Shown here in pieces: positions 1 to 8,217 of a DNA stretch of 64,000 nucleotides. The stretch comes from JACCSI01 sp035575715 (GTDB taxonomy: Bacteria; Acidobacteriota; Vicinamibacteria; Vicinamibacterales; UBA2999). The notes under the pieces are model-generated. The model was not told the origin of the DNA. It was given only the letters and a program-made list of their open reading frames with translations, and made no database searches. The stretch covers positions 1-64,000 of the forward strand of contig DATLXN010000025.1 in assembly GCA_035575715.1 (NCBI GenBank), in the 5' to 3' direction. Both the position numbers and the translations under genes were made by a program. The first letter of the stretch is position 1. Each line of letters begins with the position of its first letter.

Positions 1-14
1 GCAGGCGAGTTTTT

Positions 15-473
15 TTACACGGAACGCAGGCGCGCTGGATCTTTCTTGGCGAGACGGGTGATGCGTTGTGCGAGCGCGTTGAGATCGTTTCTACGGTTTC
101 CGGTGTCTGGACCGTGAACCTTCACAAGCTTTTCCGCCAACTTTCGGTTGGAGAGGGCCGGATGAGTCCGCCGCTGTGCCGCCACGGCAGCGGACAGTCT
201 GGCGTCGTTGCGTTCCGCGTTTTCTCGTCGTTGACTGACGCTCGACGCGTTCGCGTCCGCGAGCTGCTCTTCGGTGCGAAAGGCGCGCTCCTCTGCACGC
301 ATGGCCATGACAAGAATCTGCTCGATGCGTTTTTGGGTGATGAGCCTCTCAATCAGGCAATCCGTACGGCGCAGCATCGCGTCCAACGGCTCGATGACAT
401 AGAGCTTCTCATCGATCAGGACGATGCCGTCATCGCGCGCGTCGCGCAGGACGTCGTCTCTGGATTCCTTCAC
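15..473 (-). CDS. Hypothetical protein of an integrated element, downstream of the integrase
   Basis: A 152-residue, charged, probably cytoplasmic protein that I do not recognise. It begins with a 4-base overlap with the integrase stop codon, so the two are probably translated as one unit. The middle is rich in Arg, Glu and Ala and looks helical (about residues 35-95). The C-terminal third is strongly basic (RKLAEKLVKVHG, RITRLAKKDP), which would suit DNA binding. No signal peptide or membrane segment is seen. Its place beside an integrase suggests an accessory gene of the element; function unknown. Confidence 0.55.
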   Translation of the reverse strand: MKESRDDVLRDARDDGIVLIDEKLYVIEPLDAMLRRTDCLIERLITQKRIEQILVMAMRAEERAFRTEEQLADANASSVSQRRENAERNDARLSAAVAAQRRTHPALSNRKLAEKLVKVHGPDTGNRRNDLNALAQRITRLAKKDPARLRSV

Positions 474-1741
474 GCGGACAGCCCGATGCGTGCGAATGGC
501 AGGACGCGCGCGGCCTCATCCGTCAGGATCGCTTGCAGCTTGTGATCCCACCACGTGAGCGCCGCCACTTTCTCGGCGTCGTAGGAGTGCCTGTCGTAAA
601 CGGCCGTGACGCCGCCCTCCCGATGATTGAGAATTTTTCCGACGACAAGGCGCGGAATGCCTCCGCTCGTCATTCGGCTCGCCGCAGTCCGCCGCAGATC
701 GTGTCCTCGAAAATCCTCGATTCCAAAGCTCGCCGTTGCTTCGGCCTGCTGTCGCTTGCCGAGTGCGCCATCAAGCACAAACGCGATCGGTTTCGGCCTG
801 CTGTCGCCGCGTGCGTGCCGTGCAGCAAGGATGCGGTCTGCGTCGGCTCTCAGCCCGGTCAGAATCGCGTGGGCGGTGTCGTTGACTGGCACGCGGTGCG
901 CAAGGCCGTTCTTCGCGACCGGGCCGGGGATGGTCAGCCAGCGGTTGACGAGGTCGACGTCCTGCCATCGCAAGGCCGCGAGTTCGCCGCCCCGTTGCGC
1001 CGTCAACAGCCGCAAGCGGTAGAACGCGGCCATCGGCCCGGGCAGTGTCTCGCACGCGGCCCACAAGCGGCGCAATTCGTCATCGCTCAGGACCCGGTCC
1101 CGCGCCCGTTCGACGCACGGACGCGGGATGCGCACGGCAGGGGACACGCTGATCAGGCCACGATCGAGCGCGAACGCAAACATCTTGCTGACAAGGGCGG
1201 TGACGCGGTTCGCGACGACGGGCGCGCCTTGTGCGGCGATGCTCTCGACCAGCACGATTACGTCGTGCCGGGTGATCTCCGCGATGCTGCGATGCCGCCA
1301 CGACGGCAAGATCTTGCGCCGCAGCAGGTTGTCGTCGGCCTTCCAACTTTTCTTTCGTGCCTTCGCCCACTTCTCGATGTAGAGAGCGGCAAGGTCGTCG
1401 ACCGTCTGAGCACGGCGGGCCTGCTGCTTCTCACGTGCCGGGTCGCGGTCATCAGTCGCCGACCGCAGGATCGTGCGCGCGCGTTCGCGGGCTTCGGCAA
1501 GCGAGAGAACTTTTGTGCTGCCGAGCGTGAACCGGCACGTGCGGCCGCGATGCCGATACCGGACCGCCCACGTCTTGACGCCAGTCGGCGCGACACGGAG
1601 CCACAGACCGGGAATGACCGTATCGCCGAGTTCCATCCGGCGCGCGTCCGGCTGCACGGCTGCGACGCGCTTCGGCGTCAACGTTTCGATCGCCACCTGT
1701 TTCCCCCTGCCGGGCGTGTCCCGGGGACAGGCCGGGGACAC
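470..1741 (-). CDS. Tyrosine-type site-specific recombinase (P4-like integrase)
   Basis: A 423-residue phage or island integrase that catalyses recombination between attachment sites. The N-terminal arm-binding domain (about residues 16-105, ending the GLWLRV-APTG-KTWAVRYR-FTLGS segment) is of the DUF4102/P4 kind. It is followed by a SAM-like core-binding domain (about 112-205) and the catalytic domain (215-400). The catalytic set is visible: R250 in TAQRGGE, H347-x-x-R350 in GHDLRRTAAS, H373 in LNHREGG and the Tyr nucleophile, probably Y382 in AVYDRHSY. The ATG at 1741 gives an extra basic leader; a GTG at 1696 (MAIETLTPKR) fits family length better. The gene points away from the tRNA-Phe fragment at 1861-1906, its likely target. 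Confidence 0.93.
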   Translation of the reverse strand: MSPACPRDTPGRGKQVAIETLTPKRVAAVQPDARRMELGDTVIPGLWLRVAPTGVKTWAVRYRHRGRTCRFTLGSTKVLSLAEARERARTILRSATDDRDPAREKQQARRAQTVDDLAALYIEKWAKARKKSWKADDNLLRRKILPSWRHRSIAEITRHDVIVLVESIAAQGAPVVANRVTALVSKMFAFALDRGLISVSPAVRIPRPCVERARDRVLSDDELRRLWAACETLPGPMAAFYRLRLLTAQRGGELAALRWQDVDLVNRWLTIPGPVAKNGLAHRVPVNDTAHAILTGLRADADRILAARHARGDSRPKPIAFVLDGALGKRQQAEATASFGIEDFRGHDLRRTAASRMTSGGIPRLVVGKILNHREGGVTAVYDRHSYDAEKVAALTWWDHKLQAILTDEAARVLPFARIGLSA

Positions 1742-1860
1742 GCGCCATCGTTACTTCGTGAAAGACGATGATATCACGAGAATGGAAAAAAGGTCAGCAA
1801 AACAGGTATGTATTGTGAGACAATTTGATTTGCGGCGCAAAGTAGACCGGCTGGTTTGTG

Positions 1861-1906
1861 ACTGAAAATCGTAGTGTCGACAGTTCGATTCTGTCCCAGG
1901 CCACCA
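1861..1906 (+). mobile_element. Displaced 3' half of tRNA-Phe: attachment-site scar (attR-like)
   Basis: This reads as the 3' half of a tRNA-Phe(GAA) gene. It has an anticodon loop CTGAAAA, a 3' anticodon stem, a 5-nt variable loop, a T arm (GACAG / TTCGATT / CTGTC, 1879-1895), acceptor strand CCAGGCC (1896-1902), discriminator A and an encoded CCA (1904-1906). The matching 5' half (GGCCTGG acceptor strand, D arm) is absent upstream. Integrases of this type often use tRNA 3' halves and leave such a duplicate at one end of the element. The fragment lies 17 bases from the end of recA, so it marks the junction between the element on the left and the chromosome on the right. The intact tRNA-Phe should lie to the left, outside the window. 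Confidence 0.85.
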
Positions 1907-1922
1907 GCCTCCACCTGGCACT

Positions 1923-2951
<1,029 letters not shown>

Positions 2952-3004
2952 GTCCGAATTCCTTTCCGAGACGAGAAGAGCGAAATGCCCCCGACCGGCA
3001 TCTC

Positions 3005-3033
3005 ATACTAGAAACGGACCAGGCGAAAGTCAA
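3005..3033 (-). promoter_or_regulatory. recA promoter (-35 / -10)
   Basis: On the minus strand, TTGACT (3033-3028), a 17-bp spacer and TAGTAT (3010-3005) make a good sigma-70-type promoter. The -10 is about 54 bases before the recA ATG, leaving a leader with an AAGGAA ribosome site. Confidence 0.7.
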
Positions 3034-3145
3034 GCGTAAAAACGTGCAGGTAAAAGTGAATCTGGTCAATCATTACAACAACTTGCGGACACTTGTGACT
3101 TTCGCCTCAGGTTAGGGCAGATCGCAGAATCTGCTGGGGTGGCGG

Positions 3146-3175
3146 TTGACCGATCGATCAGAAGTTCCGTACGGT
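3146..3175 (+). promoter_or_regulatory. Promoter of the YdjM-like gene, leaderless arrangement
   Basis: TTGACC (3146-3151), an 18-bp spacer and TACGGT (3170-3175) are followed 6 nt later by the GTG at 3182. Transcription would begin at or next to the start codon. This pattern recurs across the window and decides the start of the gene. Confidence 0.5.
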
Positions 3176-3181
3176 GGACCG

Positions 3182-3736
3182 GTGCCCACACCGATCGGAC
3201 ATGCGCTCGGCGGCCTTATTGTGGGGCTCGCGTTGTCGTCTACGGGGGCAGGTAGGCAGGTAGGGGCAGGTGGGCAGGTAGGGGCAGGTGGGCGGGTCGG
3301 CAGGTGGGTAGGTCAAGACACAGGCGCGATTGCGCTCTGCGCGTTTGCGGCGTGCGTGCCCGACATCGACTTCTTCTGGGGCCGGCACAACATGGAGACG
3401 CACAGCCTGGGGTTTACGCTACTTGTCGGACTGGTGGCACTGGCGTGGACGCGCGGCAACCGGCGTGCGGCACTCGCCGGCACGCTGGCTGTTTGCACGC
3501 ACGTCCTGTTTGATTGGCTGGGCTCCGACGACTTTCCGCCGCTGGGCGTGATGGCGTTGTGGCCGTTCAGCTCGAATTTTTATTTTGCCAACGCATTTGT
3601 CTTCGAGGCCATTTCGCGCCGCTATTGGCTGCCCGGCTTCGTGACGCACAACCTCCTCGCGGTCTTGCGGGAGGTGGCCATTCTGCTGCCGATTGTTGCG
3701 GGCGTGTGGTGGCTCCGCAAGGGATTACGCAGATAG
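3182..3736 (+). CDS. YdjM-like membrane-bound metal-dependent hydrolase
   Basis: A 184-residue multi-pass membrane protein of the YdjM/DUF457 family, whose members carry His/Asp residues at the membrane face; the substrate is unknown. The start MPTPIGHALGG is typical of the family. VPDIDFFWG and METHSLGFTLLVG supply conserved Asp and His, and THVLFDWLGSDD a further pair. At least four hydrophobic segments are visible. The GTG at 3182 is preferred over the upstream ATG because it gives the family N-terminus and follows a -10 box by 6 nt. Residues about 21-44 (Gly/Val/Arg-rich) are encoded by a G-rich tandem repeat and look like an insertion. The last codons come from another repeat (CGCAGAT). 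Confidence 0.8.
   Translation: MPTPIGHALGGLIVGLALSSTGAGRQVGAGGQVGAGGRVGRWVGQDTGAIALCAFAACVPDIDFFWGRHNMETHSLGFTLLVGLVALAWTRGNRRAALAGTLAVCTHVLFDWLGSDDFPPLGVMALWPFSSNFYFANAFVFEAISRRYWLPGFVTHNLLAVLREVAILLPIVAGVWWLRKGLRR
3244..3314 (+). repeat. G-rich tandem repeat (GGCAGGTNGG units) inside a coding region
   Basis: About 70 bases of GGCAGGT/GGGGCAGGT units with 7-9 bp period lie in frame in the YdjM-like gene and encode a Gly/Arg/Val-rich segment. The same unit recurs at 31115-31154 at the end of a methyltransferase gene, so it is a dispersed family. Confidence 0.85.
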
Positions 3737-3769
3737 GGGTTATCGCAGATTACGCAGATTACGCAGATG
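3724..3769 (+). repeat. CGCAGAT repeats with 9-bp period
   Basis: Four CGCAGAT-type units, three of them exactly 9 bp apart (spacer TA), begin inside the last codons of the YdjM-like gene and run into the gap before catalase. The same unit recurs at 25441-25512. Confidence 0.75.
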
Positions 3770-3781
3770 AACTTTAGAATC

Positions 3782-3795
3782 GTGGATTAATCCAC
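3782..3795 (+). promoter_or_regulatory. Perfect 14-bp palindrome upstream of catalase
   Basis: GTGGATTAATCCAC is fully self-complementary and lies 30 bases before the catalase start. This would suit a dimeric regulator site in an oxidative-stress promoter, but no regulator is known from this sequence. It lacks a loop and a T-run, so it is a poor terminator. Confidence 0.35.
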
Positions 3796-3825
3796 CACAA
3801 CGTCCAGAGCGGAGCATTCTCACCA

Positions 3826-5502
3826 ATGGCGAAACACAACGACAAGAAGAAAACCCTCACCACGCGGCAAGGCCACCCGGTCAGCAACAACCAGTCCCAG
3901 CGCACCGTCGGCAGCCGCGGCCCGGCCACCCTCGAGAACTATCATTTCCTGGAGAAGATCAGTCACTTCGATCGCGAGCGCATTCCCGAGCGCGTCGTCC
4001 ACGCCCGCGGGTTTGTCTGCTACGGCGACTTCGAAGCGACCGGTAAGATCGGCGACGCGCCCTCGGCGAAGTACACCCGAGCCAAGATTTTTTCCGAGAA
4101 GGGCAAGAAGACGCCGCTCGCGATCCGGTTCTCAACCGTCATCGGCGGCCGCGATTCGTCGGAGGTCGCGCGCGACCCCCGCGGCTTCGCGGTCAAGTTT
4201 TACACCGAGGACGGTAACTGGGATCTGGTTGGCAATAACCTCGCGGTGTTCTTTATTCGCGACGCGATCAAGTTTCCCGACGTGATCCACTCACTCAAAC
4301 CCGACCCGGTCACGTTCCGGCAGGAACCCAATCGCATTTTCGACTTCATGAGCCAGACGCCGGAATCGATGCACATGCTGATGAATCTGTTCAGCCCGCG
4401 CGGCATCCCGGCGAGCTATCGACACCAGCAAGGGTTCGGCGTCAACACCTACAAGATGGTCAACGCCAGCGGCGACACCGTGCTGGTGAAGTATCACTGG
4501 CACCCGCGCTGCGGTGTCGCCAGTCTGACGGCGGCCGAAGCAGCCACGGTCCAGGGGCAGGATCTGGGCTCCGCGTCCAAAGACCTGTTCGAAGCGATCG
4601 CCGCCAAGGACTATCCGCAGTGGGATTTCTACGCCCAGATCATGGAAGACCACGATCACCCGGAACTCGATTGGGATCCGCTGGACGACACCAAGATCTG
4701 GCCCGAGGATAAGTTTCCGCTGCACCATCTCGGCGTGATGACCCTGAACCGCAACGTCGAGGATCATCACAATGAAAATGAGCAGATCGCCATGGGCACC
4801 GGTGTCCTGGTCGACGGACTCGATTTTTCCGACGATAAGATGCTGGTCGGCCGGACCTTCTCGTATTCCGACACGCAGCGCTATCGCGTCGGGACCAATT
4901 ACTTGCAGCTGCCGGTCAACGCGCCGAAGACCGACACCGTGCACACCAATCAGCGCGGCGGTACGTTGTCGCACGGCGTCGACCTGGCACCGGGTCAGAA
5001 TCCGCACGTCAACTTTGAACCGAGCATCCATAACGGTCTGGTTGAAGCCGAGCGCAAACCATATAACGGGCGGGAACTCCACGGCCGCCTGACGACCAGC
5101 GTGCTCGAACGCCGCAACGATTACGTCCAGGCGCGGGCGCGTTACGCGACCATTGAGACATGGGAACGCGACGACCTGGTCAAGAACCTGAGCGACCTGC
5201 TTGGGCAATGCGAACGGGACGTGCAGGAACGGATGATCTGGCACTTCCTGCTGGTGCACGACGACCTTGGCACCCGGGTTGGCGAGGCGATCGGTGTCCG
5301 CGCCAAGGACGTCAAAGGTCTCGAGCCGCTGGCCGACCAGATTCTGACCGACCAAGACAAAGCCCGTATTGCCACGTTAGGTAAGAACGGCGATGCCCTC
5401 GACGCCAAGGCGTGGGGCGTGTGGACGGCGTCAGTCCCGAACCATCAGGCCACGGCAGAAGACGTGATGCGTGGCATGAAGGGCGTCAAGATCGCGAAGT
5501 AA
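3826..5502 (+). CDS. Haem catalase
   Basis: A monofunctional haem catalase (558 residues) converting hydrogen peroxide to water and oxygen in the cytoplasm. The distal His is H59 in ERVVHARGF and the distal Asn is in DLVGNN (N137-N138). The proximal haem-ligand signature RTFSYSDTQ gives Tyr348. The length is that of a small-subunit catalase with a modest C-terminal extension; no glutamine-amidotransferase-like C-terminal domain of the large-subunit class is present. It appears monocistronic. A perfect palindrome lies 30 bases upstream. The clade is not clear enough to choose between katA and katE names. Confidence 0.95.
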   Translation: MAKHNDKKKTLTTRQGHPVSNNQSQRTVGSRGPATLENYHFLEKISHFDRERIPERVVHARGFVCYGDFEATGKIGDAPSAKYTRAKIFSEKGKKTPLAIRFSTVIGGRDSSEVARDPRGFAVKFYTEDGNWDLVGNNLAVFFIRDAIKFPDVIHSLKPDPVTFRQEPNRIFDFMSQTPESMHMLMNLFSPRGIPASYRHQQGFGVNTYKMVNASGDTVLVKYHWHPRCGVASLTAAEAATVQGQDLGSASKDLFEAIAAKDYPQWDFYAQIMEDHDHPELDWDPLDDTKIWPEDKFPLHHLGVMTLNRNVEDHHNENEQIAMGTGVLVDGLDFSDDKMLVGRTFSYSDTQRYRVGTNYLQLPVNAPKTDTVHTNQRGGTLSHGVDLAPGQNPHVNFEPSIHNGLVEAERKPYNGRELHGRLTTSVLERRNDYVQARARYATIETWERDDLVKNLSDLLGQCERDVQERMIWHFLLVHDDLGTRVGEAIGVRAKDVKGLEPLADQILTDQDKARIATLGKNGDALDAKAWGVWTASVPNHQATAEDVMRGMKGVKIAK

Positions 5503-5513
5503 CGAGGCCTCGG

Positions 5514-5618
5514 TTACTCGGGCGGATAGTGTCCCAGGACCCGCACCCAGGTGGTCGACGCGGTGATCTCGTCGATCACCGCGCCGCGGTATCGAAGACC
5601 GGTTCCGCACGCATCCAT
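5514..5618 (-). CDS. Possible small protein (34 aa) directly after the thiolase
   Basis: A short frame starts 5 bases after the thiolase stop and encodes 34 residues, including YRGAVIDEITASTTWVR and ending GHYPPE. Purine-rich GGGTG lies immediately before the ATG. The composition is protein-like and it would be co-transcribed with the thiolase. I do not recognise it, and such a short frame can occur by chance. Confidence 0.3.
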   Translation of the reverse strand: MDACGTGLRYRGAVIDEITASTTWVRVLGHYPPE

Positions 5619-5623
5619 CACCC

Positions 5624-6805
5624 TTAGAGCATTTCAACGGCGAGGGCGACGCCGTTGCCCCCACCCAGGCACAGCGTCGCGATGCCGTGTTTCCCGCCCC
5701 GATCGCGCAACGCATAGAGGAGCGTGGTCAACACCCGCGCACCGGACGCGCCGATCGCGTGGCCCAGCGCGACCGCGCCGCCGTGGACGTTGACCTTGTT
5801 CATGTCGAGACCGAGCTCGTGGCCAACCGCGACCGCCTGCACCGCGAATGCTTCGTTCAGCTCGAACAGGTCGACGTCACCGAGCTGCCAGCCGGCCTTG
5901 GTCAGCACCTTGCGCGTCGCTTCGACCGGTGTCATCAGCAACATCTTCGGCTGCAATCCACTGGTCGCCTGCGCGACAATGCGTGCCAATGGGCGGAGGC
6001 CGAGTTGCTGGGCGCGCTCGGCCGACATGACCACCAGTGCCGCCGCGCCGTCGTTCACTGGCGGCGCATTGCCGGCGGTGACGCTGCCGTCTTTTTTGAA
6101 CGCCGGCTTCAGCGCGCGCAAGGTCTCCGGTGTCGTATCCGCGCGCACCGCTTCGTCGCGATCGAACAGGATCGGATCGCCTTTTTTCTGCGGGATCGGG
6201 ACGGGCAGGATCTCGTCTGTGAACTTGCCACCGGCATGTGCGGCAACAGCGCGACGATGACTTTCTGCGGCGAACGCGTCCTGCTGCTCCCGCGTGACGT
6301 TGTACGCGTCGGCGACCGTTTCACCCGCGTTGCCCATGTGCCAGCCTTCAAAGGGACACCACAATCCGTCGTGAATCATCGAGTCGATGATCTGGCTGTG
6401 GCCCATGCGCAGGCCTTCGCGCACGCGCGGCATCAGGTAGGGACAGTTGCTCATCGACTCCATGCCGCCGGCCACCGCGATCTCAATGTCGCCGGTCTGG
6501 ATCCCCTGATGGGCAAGCATCACCGCCTTTAAGCCGGAGCCACAGACCTTATTGATGGTCAACGCGGCGACATGGTCGGCCAGGCCGCCCTTGAGCGCCG
6601 CCTGCCGCGCCGGCGCCTGCCCGGTCCCGGCGGACACGACATTGCCCATGATGCACTCGTCGACCGACGCGGGGTCGATGCCGGCGCGCCGAACCGCTTC
6701 ACGCACGACCATGGCGCCCAGTTCCGGCGCCTGAAAGTCCTTCAATGTGCCGAGAAACTTGCCCGTGGGCAGCCGCACGGCACTCACAATCACTGCTTCG
6801 CGCAT
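5624..6805 (-). CDS. Acetyl-CoA C-acyltransferase (thiolase)
   Basis: A 393-residue thiolase II-type enzyme, either condensing two acetyl-CoA to acetoacetyl-CoA or working in the last step of beta-oxidation. The nucleophilic Cys is C88 in NKVCGSG. The active-site His is about H349 in NVHGGAVALGHAIG and the second Cys about C379 in CLGGGNG. The length and the ending CLGGGNGVALAVE are typical. No other fatty-acid or PHB gene is adjacent, so biosynthetic and degradative roles cannot be separated. There is no Shine-Dalgarno; a TACAAT box ends 7 nt before the ATG, suggesting a leaderless transcript. Confidence 0.96.
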   Translation of the reverse strand: MREAVIVSAVRLPTGKFLGTLKDFQAPELGAMVVREAVRRAGIDPASVDECIMGNVVSAGTGQAPARQAALKGGLADHVAALTINKVCGSGLKAVMLAHQGIQTGDIEIAVAGGMESMSNCPYLMPRVREGLRMGHSQIIDSMIHDGLWCPFEGWHMGNAGETVADAYNVTREQQDAFAAESHRRAVAAHAGGKFTDEILPVPIPQKKGDPILFDRDEAVRADTTPETLRALKPAFKKDGSVTAGNAPPVNDGAAALVVMSAERAQQLGLRPLARIVAQATSGLQPKMLLMTPVEATRKVLTKAGWQLGDVDLFELNEAFAVQAVAVGHELGLDMNKVNVHGGAVALGHAIGASGARVLTTLLYALRDRGGKHGIATLCLGGGNGVALAVEML

Positions 6806-6812
6806 AGGTGAA

Positions 6813-6818
6813 ATTGTA
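6813..6818 (-). promoter_or_regulatory. -10 box of the thiolase gene
   Basis: TACAAT on the minus strand ends 7 nt before the ATG at 6805, and no ribosome site lies between. It fits a leaderless start. Confidence 0.45.
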
Positions 6819-6822
6819 TCTG

Positions 6823-6932
6823 GTGATCTACTGATTTGGTGATCTGGCGATTTGCGCGGTCACCTTCGCGTTTAGCCCTACGGTGCGAGAACTGAGCGCA
6901 CAGATCTTTAGATCACCAAATCATCAGATCAC
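6823..6932. repeat. Long imperfect hairpin built of GATCT units with 8-bp period
   Basis: Arms 6823-6854 and 6901-6932 pair at 26 of 32 positions around a 46-nt loop. Each arm is made of five-base units (GATCT/GATTT) separated by three bases, giving an 8-bp period. It fills the 143-bp gap between the thiolase and cupin genes, which are transcribed divergently, so it is not a simple terminator. Confidence 0.7.
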
Positions 6933-6936
6933 GCGA

Positions 6937-6942
6937 TAGCAT
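6937..6942 (+). promoter_or_regulatory. -10 box of the cupin gene
   Basis: TAGCAT is followed after 6 nt by the cupin ATG, with no Shine-Dalgarno, as in other leaderless-looking starts here. Confidence 0.4.
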
Positions 6943-6948
6943 GCGGCC

Positions 6949-7329
6949 ATGCCAGATCCCCTTCTCGGACCAATCAAAGACGCAGAACGCCGCGAAATCG
7001 GCGGGGTCACCGTCGACACCGTCCGCACCGGCGACGCCCGCATCAAGCGGATCATCTATTCGCCCGGCTTTCGCTGGTCGAAGGACATGAAGCCGATCAC
7101 CAAGACGGACAACTGCATGCACGCCCACGTCGGTTTCCTCGTGCGCGGGCAGATCCATGTCGAGTACCCGGACGGCTGCGTCCATGAATTTGTCGCGCCG
7201 CAGGCGGTGGCGATCGATCCAGGCCATGACGGATGGGTGGTGGGGAATGAGCCCGCCGTGTTGATTGAGATCGACTTCGAAGGCGACACCATCCAGCGGC
7301 TCGGCATGCCCGAGAGGCATGAGCACTGA
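6949..7329 (+). CDS. Cupin-domain protein
   Basis: A 126-residue single-domain cupin. The cupin core runs about residues 40-115: HAHVGFLVRGQIHVEYPDG is motif 1 with two His, and AIDPGHDGWVVGNEPAVLIEID is motif 2 with a His. These residues would bind one metal ion. There is no signal peptide. Substrate and pathway are unknown; small cupins of this kind include dioxygenases, isomerases and sensors. It stands alone between divergent and convergent neighbours, and its stop abuts that of the DciA-like gene. Confidence 0.75.
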   Translation: MPDPLLGPIKDAERREIGGVTVDTVRTGDARIKRIIYSPGFRWSKDMKPITKTDNCMHAHVGFLVRGQIHVEYPDGCVHEFVAPQAVAIDPGHDGWVVGNEPAVLIEIDFEGDTIQRLGMPERHEH

Positions 7330-7608
7330 TTACTTATTCGTCGTGATCCGCTTCACCGTGCCGTGACCGAGGAGCGGCTCGAGACGCGCGAGAATCAGCC
7401 GTGCCGAGCGCCGCACTTCGCGGGCCCAATGCGCATCGGCGGCGTCGACGTGCAGCACGCCGGCGTCGTCGAGCTTGACGGTGGTCATCTTGACGACGGC
7501 GGCGCCGACACTCGCGCGCCACGCAAAGTCGACCTTCTCGTCGCACAGCGGCGCCTTGGAGATGACTTCTGCGAGCACCACGGGAATCACCCGGTCAGCC
7601 CTGATCAC
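7330..7608 (-). CDS. DUF721 / DciA-like protein
   Basis: A 92-residue protein of the DUF721 family. DciA members help load the replicative helicase DnaB in bacteria that lack DnaC. The family pattern is seen in FAWRASVGAAVVKMTTVKL, VLHVDAADAHWAREVRRSA and ILARLEPLLGHGTVKRI: a first strand, then WA-REL-type helix and the LG-x-x-V-x-x-I ending. GTG 7608 is preferred over GTG 7614 because it lies 6 nt after a TAATCT -10 box; the upstream GTG would be at the box edge. It is transcribed divergently from maf from an overlapping promoter. Helicase loading is inferred from the family only. Confidence 0.72.
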   Translation of the reverse strand: MIRADRVIPVVLAEVISKAPLCDEKVDFAWRASVGAAVVKMTTVKLDDAGVLHVDAADAHWAREVRRSARLILARLEPLLGHGTVKRITTNK

Positions 7609-7614
7609 CCTCAC

Positions 7615-7624
7615 AGATTACACT
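7615..7624. promoter_or_regulatory. Divergent -10 boxes sharing one TA (dciA-like / maf)
   Basis: Minus-strand TAATCT (7620-7615) and plus-strand TACACT (7619-7624) overlap by the self-complementary TA at 7619-7620. The starts at GTG 7608 and ATG 7632 lie 6 and 7 nt beyond the boxes. Both genes could be read from one symmetrical promoter without leaders. Confidence 0.5.
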
Positions 7625-7631
7625 TGAAGGG

Positions 7632-8192
7632 ATGTTAATTCTTGCGTCCTCGTCGGTTCGGCGCTACGACTTGCTCAAGGCGGCTGGCATCCCGTTCGAA
7701 GCGGTCCCAGTGAAAATCGAGGAAGAGGTGATCAAGGCCGAGCCGCCGGGCGAGCACGTTCGTCGCCTTGCCACGGAAAAGGCCAATGCTGCGTTCCTGA
7801 AGCGGCCTGAGTCGGTGGTGCTTGGGGCCGACACGGTCGTGCTGATCGGCAGCGAACTCATGGGCAAGCCGAAAAACGATGACGATGCGGTCCGTATGCT
7901 GCGCATCCTGTCGGGACGGGAGCACGAAGTCCTGACCGGGTTGGCCATCCTGGCGCCCAATCGTGAGCCGGCGATCGAGGTGGTGCGCACGCGGGTCTGG
8001 TTCAATCCTCTTAGCGACGATGAGATCGCCGATTACATCGCCACCGGGGAGCCACAGGACAAGGCCGGCGCCTACGGCATCCAGGGGCTGGGCTCGCGGT
8101 TCATCGACCGCATTCAGGGCAGCTATTCAAACGTCGTCGGGCTACCGGTCGCGCTTGTGTATCGGCTGCTGAAGGGCTATCCTGAGAGATGA
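7632..8192 (+). CDS. Maf-family nucleotide pyrophosphatase
   Basis: A 186-residue Maf protein. The family hydrolyses dTTP, UTP or modified nucleoside triphosphates to monophosphates, a house-cleaning role in the cytoplasm. It shows the N-terminal ILASSSVRRYDLL loop (usually SxSPRR; here Val replaces Pro), TEKA (residues about 50-53), GADTVV and GKPKNDDDAVRML. The end QGLGSRFIDRIQGSYSNVVGLP is the conserved C-terminal motif. The dTTP/UTP-type consensus (Q-D near the C-terminus) suggests the YhdE-like subgroup, but specificity is uncertain. It precedes ccmE by 25 bases. Confidence 0.93.
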   Translation: MLILASSSVRRYDLLKAAGIPFEAVPVKIEEEVIKAEPPGEHVRRLATEKANAAFLKRPESVVLGADTVVLIGSELMGKPKNDDDAVRMLRILSGREHEVLTGLAILAPNREPAIEVVRTRVWFNPLSDDEIADYIATGEPQDKAGAYGIQGLGSRFIDRIQGSYSNVVGLPVALVYRLLKGYPER

Positions 8193-8217
8193 CCTCGGTC
8201 ACCGGAAGTCCTTAGCT

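Noticed and set aside
533..1771. Long plus-strand frame opposite the integrase
   Set aside because: It is the shadow of a well-supported integrase with all catalytic residues on the other strand; composition is Arg/Pro-rich and family-free.
2952..3145. LexA/SOS box in front of recA
   Set aside because: I searched for known GTTC/GAAC or CTGT-type dyads and found none in the promoter region; only the -35/-10 is supported.
4291..5355. Long minus-strand frame opposite catalase
   Set aside because: Mirror of a catalase gene with full active site; high-GC DNA often leaves such frames open.
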